From the NCBI GenBank assembly GCA_005879505.1, contig VBKQ01000369.1, forward strand, positions 1-17,310: 17,310 nt of DNA, given 5' to 3'. The DNA is from Deltaproteobacteria bacterium. GTDB taxonomy: Bacteria; Myxococcota; Myxococcia; Myxococcales; 40CM-4-68-19. The notes under the pieces are model-generated. The model was not told the origin of the DNA. It was given only the letters and a program-made list of their open reading frames with translations, and ran no database searches. The position numbers were made by a program, and so were the translations under genes. Below, one piece after another: positions 1-7,898 of this stretch (position 1 is the first letter of the stretch; each line of letters opens with the position of its first letter).

Positions 1-119
1 CCGAGGCGCAGGCGCTGACGCGCATCGCCCAGAACATCGCCGACCGGGTGGCGATCGCGAACATGACGGCAGTGCCGCGGGGGCAGAAGCCCCTGGTGCA
101 GCTGGGGAAGAAGCCTTGA
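1..119 (+). CDS. C-terminal end of an unidentified protein (5' end outside window)
   Basis: The frame beginning at base 3 is open to a TGA at 117-119 and encodes the last 38 residues of a protein, ending in LGKKP. The visible part has a helical stretch (ALTRIAQNIADRVAIANM) followed by a short basic tail. I do not recognise the family. A helical tail of this kind occurs in LptE-like lipoproteins, but 38 residues are too few to claim that. The stop codon overlaps the TTG start of the cupin gene (TTGA at 116-119), so the two genes are probably cotranscribed and translationally coupled. Confidence 0.55.
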   Translation, partial: EAQALTRIAQNIADRVAIANMTAVPRGQKPLVQLGKKP

Positions 120-574
120 ACAAGACCTCGCTGGTGCAGTGTGAGGAGCAGGTGCAGGAGCGCGGCGGGTTTGCATTCCGCCGCAAGCGGCTCGCGGCAG
201 CGGCCGGCGGAAAAGGTCTCGGCCTGAGCTGGTTCGAGCTCCCGCCGGGGAAGAAGGCATTCCCCATGCATTTCCACCTCGCCAACGACGAGGCGGTGTT
301 CATCCTCGAGGGAGAGGGTATCCTGCGGCTGGGAGAGGAGGAGCATCCCCTGCGCGCGGGAGACTACGTGGCGTTTTCGCCCGGCCCTCCGGGTCATCAG
401 ATCGTCAACCGCTCGGATGCGCCGTTGCGCTATCTGGCGATCTCCACGATGCAGGAACCGGAGGTCGCCGTGTACCCCGAATCGAAGAAGGTGGGAGTGC
501 TCGCTCGCGGCCACGGCATCATGTCCGTCCACCGCCGGGATGACGCGGTGGACTACTACGAAGGCGAGGAGTGA
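116..574 (+). CDS. Cupin-domain protein
   Basis: This is a 152-residue single-domain cupin, a small beta-barrel that usually binds a metal. Cupin motif 1 is visible as PMHFHLANDEAVFILEGEG, with metal-ligand candidates His52, His54 and Glu59. Motif 2 is GDYVAFSPGPPGHQIVN, supplying His94. About 40 residues precede the barrel and a charged tail ends in YYEGEE. The start is TTG, chosen because it lies a few bases after a purine-rich GGGGAAG (104-110) and overlaps the upstream stop; the next candidate, GTG at 134, has no ribosome-binding site. The barrel alone does not show the substrate: small cupins act as isomerases, dioxygenases or sugar-binding regulators. The family call is secure and the function unknown. 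The next gene begins about 30 bases downstream. Confidence 0.85.
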   Translation: MNKTSLVQCEEQVQERGGFAFRRKRLAAAAGGKGLGLSWFELPPGKKAFPMHFHLANDEAVFILEGEGILRLGEEEHPLRAGDYVAFSPGPPGHQIVNRSDAPLRYLAISTMQEPEVAVYPESKKVGVLARGHGIMSVHRRDDAVDYYEGEE

Positions 575-591
575 CGAGCGCGACCCATTTC

Positions 592-596
592 GGAGG
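592..596 (+). promoter_or_regulatory. Shine-Dalgarno site that fixes the start of the next gene
   Basis: GGAGG lies seven bases upstream of the ATG at 604. It favours that ATG over the in-frame GTG at 571, which overlaps the cupin stop and has no comparable site. Confidence 0.6.
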
Positions 597-603
597 TCCG
601 AGC

Positions 604-1002
604 ATGCCCGACGAGGACGACGATCTGCCGCCGGAGGAGATGAAGCGGCTCTCCGGAATCGTCCCGGACATCGTGCGGCGCGCCGTGCTCACGGGCGTCG
701 GGGCGCTGTTCATGACCGAGGAGGGCATCCGCAACCTCGTCGGCGACATGAAGATGCCCAAGGATGCGCTTGCGTTCCTGATCGCCCAGGCCGACAAGAC
801 GCGCAGCGAAGTGGCGCGGGTGGTCACCCACGAGGTGCGGCGCTTTCTCGAGAGCGAGACGTTGCGGCGCGAGATGTGGAAGTTGCTCACCGGCGTCACG
901 CTGGAGGTGAACGCGACCATCCAGCTCAAGCGCAGCGGCGAGCCCGGATTCAAGGCGAGGATCAAGCACAAGAAAAAGGAGCACGAGGAGGGGGATGCGT
1001 AG
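604..1002 (+). CDS. Small helical protein of unknown function
   Basis: This 132-residue soluble protein has no signal peptide or convincing membrane segment. It opens with an acidic stretch (MPDEDDDLPPEEM), continues with predicted amphipathic helices (VPDIVRRAVLTGVGALFMTEEGI and ADKTRSEVARVVTHEVRRFL), and ends in a very basic then acidic tail (KARIKHKKKEHEEGDA). The arrangement resembles phasin-like or polymer-binding helical proteins. I have a general impression that similar hypothetical proteins occur in myxobacteria, but no function can be assigned. The ATG at 604 is preferred because of the GGAGG before it; a longer GTG start at 571 would add 11 residues. The 3' end overlaps the next gene by eight bases, indicating coupled translation with the membrane-anchored protein that follows. 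Confidence 0.65.
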   Translation: MPDEDDDLPPEEMKRLSGIVPDIVRRAVLTGVGALFMTEEGIRNLVGDMKMPKDALAFLIAQADKTRSEVARVVTHEVRRFLESETLRREMWKLLTGVTLEVNATIQLKRSGEPGFKARIKHKKKEHEEGDA

Positions 1003-1351
1003 GCTCATCCCTCGCCTGCTCTTGCTGGCGGTGCTCGGAGGCGGACTTCTGGTCTGGTCACAGCTGCGCAAGCCTCGCGATCTGAGGATCTCGCTGGACC
1101 TGACCGCGGCCTTGCCTGGCGAAGTGAAGGACGTCGACGTCATCGTCCGGCGCGGTGGCCACGCGCTGGCGCGGCACTTCGTCCGCTACGGCGTCGCCGG
1201 AGCGCCCGGCACCGTGGAGTTCATCATCTTCGCGGCGCCGGGAAACGCCGAGGTGGAGACGACCCTCGCCTATCGGCAAAAGCCGTCGCGGCGCAGCGTC
1301 GCGCACGTGAAGCTCTCCCCGGAACAGACGGCGACGGTGCACGCTGAGTAG
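995..1351 (+). CDS. Small membrane-anchored or exported protein, unknown function
   Basis: This is a 118-residue protein. Residues 1-22 form a classic positively charged, hydrophobic N-terminus (MRRLIPRLLLLAVLGGGLLVW), so it is probably a signal anchor or signal peptide; there is no lipobox cysteine. The remaining 95 residues alternate beta-type hydrophobic stretches (LRISLDLTAAL, VDVIVRRGG, GTVEFIIFAA, AEVETTLAYR) and look like one small beta-sandwich domain outside the membrane. The start ATG lies directly after GAGGAGGGGG and overlaps the upstream gene by eight bases. It converges with the histidine kinase gene, with three bases between the stop codons, so no separate terminator fits there. 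I do not recognise the family. Confidence 0.65.
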   Translation: MRRLIPRLLLLAVLGGGLLVWSQLRKPRDLRISLDLTAALPGEVKDVDVIVRRGGHALARHFVRYGVAGAPGTVEFIIFAAPGNAEVETTLAYRQKPSRRSVAHVKLSPEQTATVHAE

Positions 1352-1354
1352 GAC

Positions 1355-3211
1355 TCATTGGGGCACGGCGTCTTCCTGAGCGGCCTTGACGTCGGCGAGG
1401 GGAAGCGTGAATGAGAAGGTCGAACCCTTTCCGACTTCGCTGGTCACGGACACTTCACCGCCGTGCGCCTCGACGATGCTCTTGACGATGTTCAGCCCCA
1501 GACCGAGGCCCTGCTCGCGCGAGCGCGCGTCGCGCACGTCGCCCACCTGGTAGAGGCGGTCGAAGATCTTCGCCACGTGCGCTGCCGGGATCCCCGTCCC
1601 GTTGTCCTGGACGGAGACGAGCACGAACCCACGCCTTTGTTGCGAGGAGATCACCACCTTGCCGCCGTCGCGGCAGTGTCGCTCGGCGTTGGAGAGGAGG
1701 TTGGTGAGGACTTGCAGGATCCGGTCTCGATCGCCGAGGACCGGCGGCGACTCCGACGGCACGCGCTGGCGGACGTTCAGGCGCCGCTCGAGGAACCGGG
1801 GCGCCAGACCCGCCAGCGCCTGCATGACGGCCTCCCGCAGATCGAAAGGCTGGAACGTCATCGATTCGCGCGTCAGCTCGAACCGCGAGAAGTCCAGCAG
1901 CTCCTCGATGAACGCGCGCAGCCGCTTTCCCGAAGAGCGCGCCACCTGCAGGCACTGGCGCTGGCGCTCGTTGACGGCTCCCATCTTCTCCGCCAGGAGC
2001 AGCTCGGTGTAGCCGATCATGGTCACCAGCGGCGAACGGAGCTCGTGGGAGACGTTGGCGAGGAAGTTGTCCTTGCGCCGGTCGGCCTGCTGCAACCGCT
2101 CGTTCGCCTCGCGCAGCACCCGGGTGCGCTCCTCGACGGCGTCCTCGATCATCGCCGCCTGCTCGCGCATGCGCTCGCGCATCATCGACCGCTCGAGCGC
2201 GAGCGAGGCCTGCAGGGCGAACGAGCTGAGCACTCCCAGGTCGGGCTCCTTGCCGTCCCTGGGCGCCGCGAGAAGGATCCCGAGCGCGTGGTCTGCCGCG
2301 CCCCGCAGCGGGGCGGCCACCACCTGGGAGAGGTGGAGGATCTCGATCAGCCGCTCCCGGGCGGGTTCCGACGCGCGCCTTCCCCAGATGGCGCGCAGCA
2401 GCTGATGCGAGCGCACTTCGACCACCGGCTCAGGCGACTTGAGCAGGGTGTCGAGCAGCGGCGACTTCGCCGGATCGATCGGCACCAGCTCGCTCATCCT
2501 GCGGATGCCGATCAGCTTCATCGCCTCGTCGATCACCGTCCGCTTGTGCGACATGTGCGCGAGCGTCACCCCTTCGGGACCGGCGAGCAGCAGCGCGCTC
2601 TCGAAGCCGAGCTTGCGCAGCTCGTCCGCGATGGCGTGGAGCACGTCGCGGCGTTCGGTCTCGCGGCGCAAGCGCGCGGCCGCAGCGGCGAGCGTGCCCA
2701 GGTTCTGGCGCGCGCGCGCCAGGTCGGCCAACGCGCGCTGCCGGCCGCGCTCCTGGGCGAGCTGGAGCGATGCCTCGTGCCCGACGCCGCGCAGCGCGCG
2801 GAGCAGGGAACGCCGGGGCTCGCGATCGAGCACCAGCCGGAGCATGCCGGCCGCATCGCTCTCGACGCTGAGCGGTACGTCCGCGCACCACAGCTCGGAG
2901 GGGGCGAGGCTGCCCAGGTCGAGCGCGTGGGCGACCTGAGGCGGGCATCGCGCCAGATGGACGCTGCGGTCGATCGCCGCGGAGTCGGCGAGGGCGCCGG
3001 AGGAGACCAATTCCTGGAGGCCGCGCGCCGTCGCCTCACGGCGGGCGCGCGGCGTCGCCAGCGTTCCGCCCACCGCGGCCTGCACGAGCTGTTCCGGACC
3101 GGCGCCGTTGCCGTCCAGCAGGTCCCCGCGGAGGCGCAACTCCGCCACCAGCGCGCCGCAGATGGCGGCGGCGTCGTCCACGATTCCCTGGCAGACGCGC
3201 TGCTCCACCAT
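1355..3211 (-). CDS. GAF-type sensor histidine kinase (orphan)
   Basis: This 618-residue cytoplasmic kinase has no membrane segment. Residues 1-150 are an unassigned, perhaps degenerate sensor region. A coiled-coil-like linker at about 150-185 leads to a GAF-like domain at about 185-340, then another coiled coil (340-380). The HisKA box NVSHELRSP carries the phospho-acceptor His389. The HATPase domain has an N box (TNLLSNAERH, Asn508), a G1 box DNGTG (536-540) and a G2 box GLGLGLNIVK (568-577). All catalytic motifs look intact. No response regulator or receiver domain is in the window, so the partner lies elsewhere. The ATG at 3211 is the only sensible start because an in-frame TAA lies 12 bases upstream. 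It is divergent from the acyl-CoA cluster and shares a 70-base control region with it. Whether it senses a metabolite relevant to that cluster is speculation. Confidence 0.93.
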   Translation of the reverse strand: MVEQRVCQGIVDDAAAICGALVAELRLRGDLLDGNGAGPEQLVQAAVGGTLATPRARREATARGLQELVSSGALADSAAIDRSVHLARCPPQVAHALDLGSLAPSELWCADVPLSVESDAAGMLRLVLDREPRRSLLRALRGVGHEASLQLAQERGRQRALADLARARQNLGTLAAAAARLRRETERRDVLHAIADELRKLGFESALLLAGPEGVTLAHMSHKRTVIDEAMKLIGIRRMSELVPIDPAKSPLLDTLLKSPEPVVEVRSHQLLRAIWGRRASEPARERLIEILHLSQVVAAPLRGAADHALGILLAAPRDGKEPDLGVLSSFALQASLALERSMMRERMREQAAMIEDAVEERTRVLREANERLQQADRRKDNFLANVSHELRSPLVTMIGYTELLLAEKMGAVNERQRQCLQVARSSGKRLRAFIEELLDFSRFELTRESMTFQPFDLREAVMQALAGLAPRFLERRLNVRQRVPSESPPVLGDRDRILQVLTNLLSNAERHCRDGGKVVISSQQRRGFVLVSVQDNGTGIPAAHVAKIFDRLYQVGDVRDARSREQGLGLGLNIVKSIVEAHGGEVSVTSEVGKGSTFSFTLPLADVKAAQEDAVPQ

Positions 3212-3226
3212 GCAAAGTTACCGCAT

Positions 3227-3256
3227 TTGACTCCGCATCCTAAGCTAGCTTATCTC
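3227..3256 (+). promoter_or_regulatory. Putative sigma70-type promoter for the hbd cluster
   Basis: TTGACT (3227-3232) matches the -35 consensus at five of six positions. It is followed after 17-18 bases by TTATCT/TATCTC (3250-3256), a weak -10. The region is the most AT-rich stretch nearby and lies in the divergent gap. A transcript starting near 3262 would leave a short leader containing the GGAGGAG site. The -10 is poor, so the exact element is uncertain. Confidence 0.45.
3241..3252. promoter_or_regulatory. Perfect 12-base palindrome, candidate operator
   Basis: TAAGCTAGCTTA is identical to its reverse complement. It lies in the spacer and -10 region of the putative hbd promoter, midway in the 70-base divergent gap. 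This is where a dimeric repressor, for example of the TetR or GntR type often found with beta-oxidation genes, would bind. No such regulator is encoded in the window. Its position is suggestive, but the role is inferred. Confidence 0.4.
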
Positions 3257-3267
3257 GGCCCCTCTTC

Positions 3268-3274
3268 GGAGGAG
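3268..3274 (+). promoter_or_regulatory. Strong Shine-Dalgarno for a TTG start
   Basis: GGAGGAG lies seven bases before the TTG at 3282. It decides the start of the 3-hydroxybutyryl-CoA dehydrogenase gene, where no upstream ATG in frame fits the family's N-terminus. Confidence 0.7.
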
Positions 3275-3281
3275 TCAGACC

Positions 3282-4127
3282 TTGGACGTCAAGACGCTGG
3301 CCGTGGTGGGCGCCGGGCAGATGGGTGCCGGAATCGCGCAGGTCGCCGCCCAGAGCGGGATCGAGGCGGTCCTGATCGACGTGAGCCCGGACCTCGTCCA
3401 GAAAGGCATTGCCGGCATCCGGGCCCAGCTCGACAAGGCGGTCGGCAAGGGCAAATTGAAGGCCGGCGACGCGCAGGCGGCGATCGCCCGCCTGAAAGCG
3501 GGCACCCCCGAAGATGCGCGGGGCGCTCAGTTCGCGGTGGAGGCAGCGACCGAGAACGAGGAGGTGAAGAAGAAGGTCTTCGCCGCCCTGGCCAGGGCGA
3601 TGCCGCAGGACGCCATCCTGGCGACGAATACGTCGTCGATCTCAATCACCCGCGTCGCCGCCAGCGTGCCGAATCCGGACCGCGTCATCGGGATGCACTT
3701 CATGAATCCCGTCCCGGTGATGCAGCTGGTGGAGATCATCCGCGGCGCCCAGACGAGCGACTCGACCTACGCGGTCACCCGGACCCTGGCCGAACGGATG
3801 GGCAAGACCACCGTGCTCTCCAAGGACATGCCCGGGTTCATCGTCAACCGCATCCTCATCCCCATGCTCAACGAGGCCTGCTTCGCGCTGCAGGAGGGAC
3901 TTGCCTCGGCGGAAGACATCGATACCGCGATGAAGCTGGGAACCAACGTGCCCATGGGGCCGCTCGCGCTGGCGGACTTCATCGGCCTCGATACCTGCCT
4001 CTACATCGCCGAGGTGCTGCAGAAGGGCCTGGGAGACGACAAGTACCGGCCCGCGCCGCTCTTGCGGCAACTGGTGGACGCTGGCTGGCTCGGGCGCAAG
4101 ACCAAGCGCGGCTTCCATAGGTACTGA
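3282..4127 (+). CDS. hbd: 3-hydroxybutyryl-CoA dehydrogenase
   Basis: This 281-residue enzyme oxidises (S)-3-hydroxybutyryl-CoA to acetoacetyl-CoA with NAD(P), the third step of short-chain beta-oxidation. The Rossmann fold begins with VVGAGQMGAGIA (GxGxxG, residues 10-15). The catalytic set has the family spacing: Ser118 in NTSSIS, His139 in GMHFMNP, Glu151 in LVEII and Asn189 in GFIVNR. The C-terminal dimer domain contains the hallmark MKLGTNVPMGPLALADFIGLD. Length matches the stand-alone bacterial HBD family, not the fused FadB type. The start is TTG, supported by GGAGGAG at 3268-3274 and by the N-terminus beginning directly at the first beta strand. It is first in a tight cluster; the hydratase starts three bases after its stop. 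Confidence 0.95.
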   Translation: MDVKTLAVVGAGQMGAGIAQVAAQSGIEAVLIDVSPDLVQKGIAGIRAQLDKAVGKGKLKAGDAQAAIARLKAGTPEDARGAQFAVEAATENEEVKKKVFAALARAMPQDAILATNTSSISITRVAASVPNPDRVIGMHFMNPVPVMQLVEIIRGAQTSDSTYAVTRTLAERMGKTTVLSKDMPGFIVNRILIPMLNEACFALQEGLASAEDIDTAMKLGTNVPMGPLALADFIGLDTCLYIAEVLQKGLGDDKYRPAPLLRQLVDAGWLGRKTKRGFHRY

Positions 4128-4130
4128 GCC

Positions 4131-4904
4131 ATGGCCTACGAAAACATCCTCGTCGAACACGATCCGGCGATCTCCACCATCACCGTCAACCGGCCTAAGG
4201 CGCTCAACGCGCTGAACTCCGATACGCTCCGCGAACTGACGCTGGCGGTGCGCGAATGCGCCGACTCGCGCGTGATCATCCTCACCGGGGCGGGCGACCG
4301 CGCGTTCGTCGCCGGCGCCGACATCGCCGAGATGGCCCCGATGGGCCCCTGGCAGGCGCGCGAGTTCAGCGAGCTCGGGCACGTGCTGACCGCCCTGCTC
4401 GAGGACATCCCCTCGGCGACCATCGCGGCGGTGAACGGCTATGCGCTGGGCGGAGGGCTGGAGCTGGCGGTGGCGTGCGACATGATCTTCGCCAGCGAGA
4501 ACGCCCGCCTCGGGCTGCCCGAGGTGACCCTCGGCGTCACCCCCGGGTTCGGTGGCACGCAGCGGCTGGTGCGGCTGGTGGGAAAGCTTCGCGCCAAGGA
4601 GATGATTTTCACCGGCGACTGGGTCGACGCCCGGCGCGCCTACGAGATCGGCCTGGTGAACGCGGTGCTGCCGCGCGAGAAGCTGCTCGCGCATTGCCGA
4701 TCGATCGGCGAGAAGATCGCCGTGAAGGGACCGCTCGCCGTCGCCCGCGCCAAGCGCCTGGTGGAACGCGGCTACGACATGACCTTGCGGGCCGCCAACC
4801 GCCAGGAGGCGGAATCGTTCGCCCTGTTGTTCGACACCGAGGATCGGCGCGAGGGAATGCGCGCCTTCGTGGAAAAACGTCCCGCCAGGTTCACAGGAAA
4901 ATAA
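4131..4904 (+). CDS. Enoyl-CoA hydratase (crotonase family)
   Basis: This 257-residue crotonase-fold enzyme is expected to hydrate crotonyl-CoA and other short enoyl-CoAs to (S)-3-hydroxyacyl-CoA. The CoA-binding and oxyanion-hole segments are AFVAGADIAEM (59-68) and ALGGGLELA (105-113). Both hydratase glutamates are present, Glu111 in GGGLE and Glu131 in LPEV, which separates it from family members that are isomerases or hydrolases. The FGGTQRL segment is also typical of true hydratases. The ATG lies three bases after the dehydrogenase stop and the next gene starts four bases after this stop, so the three genes form one operon. In this setting it links the acyl-CoA dehydrogenases to HBD. Substrate chain length is inferred from neighbours. 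Confidence 0.94.
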   Translation: MAYENILVEHDPAISTITVNRPKALNALNSDTLRELTLAVRECADSRVIILTGAGDRAFVAGADIAEMAPMGPWQAREFSELGHVLTALLEDIPSATIAAVNGYALGGGLELAVACDMIFASENARLGLPEVTLGVTPGFGGTQRLVRLVGKLRAKEMIFTGDWVDARRAYEIGLVNAVLPREKLLAHCRSIGEKIAVKGPLAVARAKRLVERGYDMTLRAANRQEAESFALLFDTEDRREGMRAFVEKRPARFTGK

Positions 4905-4908
4905 CCCG

Positions 4909-6066
<1,158 letters not shown>

Positions 6067-6149
6067 GGAGCCGGATTTCGAGAAGGATCCGGCGCTGCAC
6101 GCGGGCGCGGATCCGGGACGGCGGCGTCGGTCAGTTGACCGATTCGCAT

Positions 6150-6178
6150 TTGCCCCGATCCCGGTGCACGTGTAGCAT
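6150..6178 (+). promoter_or_regulatory. Possible promoter in the 153-base gap before the second acyl-CoA dehydrogenase
   Basis: In the gap 6067-6219, TTGCCC (6150-6155) and TAGCAT (6173-6178) are separated by 17 bases, each matching consensus at four of six positions. A TG precedes the -10-like element. This would allow separate transcription of the gene at 6220. The rest of the gap holds only a weak 6-base inverted repeat (6071-6076 with 6087-6092) and no further gene. Confidence 0.3.
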
Positions 6179-6219
6179 GAACAACCCGGTTTCCGTTCAC
6201 GCCTCCAGAGACCCGCAAC

Positions 6220-7359
6220 ATGGAAATTGAGCTGAGCGAAGAGCAGAGGCTGCTGCGGGACACCTGCCGTGACTTCGCTGAGCGCGAGCTGAAGCCGCAC
6301 GCCAAACGGTGGGACCGGGAACACCAATACCCCGCCGATGCGGTGAAGAAGGCCTTCGAGCTCGGCCTTGGGGGGGTCGCCGTTCCGGCGGAGTGGGGCG
6401 GCGCGGGCATGGACAACGTCGCCTATGCGCTCGCGATCGAGGAGATCTCCCGCGGCTGCGCGTCCGTCGGAGTGACCTTGAGCGTGAACAACTCGCTCTA
6501 CTGCGACCCGGTCCTCAGATACGGGACCGACCGTCAAAAAGAAAGCTGGCTCAAGCCATTCGCGAGCGGCGAGAAGCTCGGCTGCTTCGGCCTCACCGAG
6601 CCACAGGCGGGCAGCGATGCCGCCGAGCAGCGTACCACCGCCGTCCGGCGCGGTGACAAGTACGTCATCAACGGCACCAAGAATTGGATCACGAACGGAC
6701 CGGTCGCCGACGCCATCGTCCTCTTCACCATGACGGACCTGAGCAAGGGGACCAAGGGGATCACCACTTTCGTCGTCGACGCGAAGACGCCAGGGTTTCT
6801 CTTGCAGAAGCCCGACGAGAAGCTGGGGATCTGCGCAAGTCCCTCCTGCACCATCTTCTTCGAGAACATGGAAGTGCCGGCCGCGAACCGCCTCGGAGCG
6901 GAGGGCGAAGGGTTCAAGATCGCCATGAGCACGCTGGACGGCGGCCGCATCGGAATCGCGGCGCAGGCCATCGGCATTGGGATGGCGGCGTTCGAGGAAG
7001 CGCGCGAATACGCGAAGGTGCGCAAGACGTTTGACGTCCCCATCGCACAGCACCAGGCCATCCAGTTCATGCTCGCTGACATGATCACCGAGCTCGAGGC
7101 GGCCCGGCTGCTCACCCTGCGCGCCGCGAGCCTCAAGGATGCCGGCGTCCGGCACTCGCGCGAATCGAGCATGGCCAAGCTCTACGCCAGCGAGGCCGCC
7201 AACCGCGTCGCCGACAAGGCCGTGCAGATCCATGGCGGCATGGGGTACTCGAAGGAGCTGGACGTCGAGCGCCACTTCCGCGACGCGCGGATTACCGAGA
7301 TCTACGAAGGGACGTCCGAGATCCAGCGGCTGGTGATCTCGAACGCCCTCTTGAAGTAA
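6220..7359 (+). CDS. Acyl-CoA dehydrogenase, short-chain (butyryl-CoA) type
   Basis: This 379-residue acyl-CoA dehydrogenase begins MEIELSEEQRLLRDTCRDF at the usual family start. It carries CFGLTEPQAGSDAAEQ (122-137), the KNWITNG FAD loop, LDGGRIGIAAQAIGIG (239-254) and IYEGTSEIQR with catalytic Glu363. The GGRIGIAAQA.GI segment and overall length match the SCAD/butyryl-CoA dehydrogenase group. It probably acts on C4 acyl-CoA such as butyryl- or isobutyryl-CoA, but branched and straight substrates cannot be separated by eye. No clear Shine-Dalgarno precedes the ATG. A 153-base gap separates it from the MCAD-like gene, so it may have its own promoter. It shares the catalytic layout of the other two paralogues in the window, and is clearly closer to the third. 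Confidence 0.92.
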   Translation: MEIELSEEQRLLRDTCRDFAERELKPHAKRWDREHQYPADAVKKAFELGLGGVAVPAEWGGAGMDNVAYALAIEEISRGCASVGVTLSVNNSLYCDPVLRYGTDRQKESWLKPFASGEKLGCFGLTEPQAGSDAAEQRTTAVRRGDKYVINGTKNWITNGPVADAIVLFTMTDLSKGTKGITTFVVDAKTPGFLLQKPDEKLGICASPSCTIFFENMEVPAANRLGAEGEGFKIAMSTLDGGRIGIAAQAIGIGMAAFEEAREYAKVRKTFDVPIAQHQAIQFMLADMITELEAARLLTLRAASLKDAGVRHSRESSMAKLYASEAANRVADKAVQIHGGMGYSKELDVERHFRDARITEIYEGTSEIQRLVISNALLK

Positions 7360-7384
7360 AAAGACCAGGGCCTGGGGGGCTCCG

Positions 7385-7852
7385 ATGGTCGTTCAGGGTG
7401 CGGTACCGAGAGATGGCTGGGGCACTGACGCGGAGGTCTCCGAGCGCCTCACCCCCAGGCAAGCGTTCTGCGCGCCGCTGCTTTCAGCCCTGCTCTTCGG
7501 CGGCGGCAACGCCGGCATCAGCGACATCTACGTGCACATCCGCGACATCGTGCCTCTCAGCGCCCGGGACTGGGAATCGAATCCGCTCGAGCGCAGGCTC
7601 GCGCGCTGGCACACCTCGCTGGCGCGGGCCCTCAACGACTTCGTCCGCCTGGGCGTGCTGCGCGAAGAAGGGCCCGCGCGCTGGGGGATCACCGAGAAGG
7701 GATTCGCGGTGGCCCGGGAGTTCACCCTGGTCTCCAACGACGGCGTCTTGATCGACCGCGCGGTGCTGCGCAAGCGCCTGCCGGAGTTCGCCGTCGAGTT
7801 CGAGAAGATGTACAAAGTCTACTCGCGCCCGACCGCTCCCGCTGCTACATAG
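7385..7852 (+). CDS. Stand-alone Mrr N-terminal-like winged-helix protein
   Basis: This 155-residue protein has a region (residues 28-112) that resembles the winged-helix domain at the N-terminus of Mrr-type restriction proteins. It has a first helix (PLLSALLFGGG), the IYVHIRDIVPLS segment, a recognition-type region RLARWHTSLARALNDFVRLGVL, and a closing wing WGITEKGFAVA. No nuclease domain follows; the last 40 residues (residues 113-155) are a short extension ending PTAPAAT. It is therefore more likely a DNA-binding or protein-interaction module, possibly regulatory, than a restriction enzyme. It sits 25 bases after one acyl-CoA dehydrogenase and about 45 before another, in the same direction, so it is probably cotranscribed with them. 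Similarity is recognised by pattern only. The start ATG at 7385 has a G-rich stretch upstream but no perfect Shine-Dalgarno. Confidence 0.65.
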   Translation: MVVQGAVPRDGWGTDAEVSERLTPRQAFCAPLLSALLFGGGNAGISDIYVHIRDIVPLSARDWESNPLERRLARWHTSLARALNDFVRLGVLREEGPARWGITEKGFAVAREFTLVSNDGVLIDRAVLRKRLPEFAVEFEKMYKVYSRPTAPAAT

Positions 7853-7898
7853 GCGGTGGGTCGTTGCGCGGCTCGTCGCCATGCAGCGGCGGACCGGG

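Noticed and set aside
1463..4120. Very long forward open frame (about 885 codons) opposite the histidine kinase and running into hbd
   Set aside because: Its translation is low-complexity, rich in Arg, Gly, Leu and Gln, without family motifs, and it is antisense to a kinase with every expected motif. GC-rich codon bias keeps the opposite frame free of stops.
6071..6092. Hairpin after the MCAD-like gene as a terminator
   Set aside because: The stem is only six bases with a ten-base loop and no T tract.
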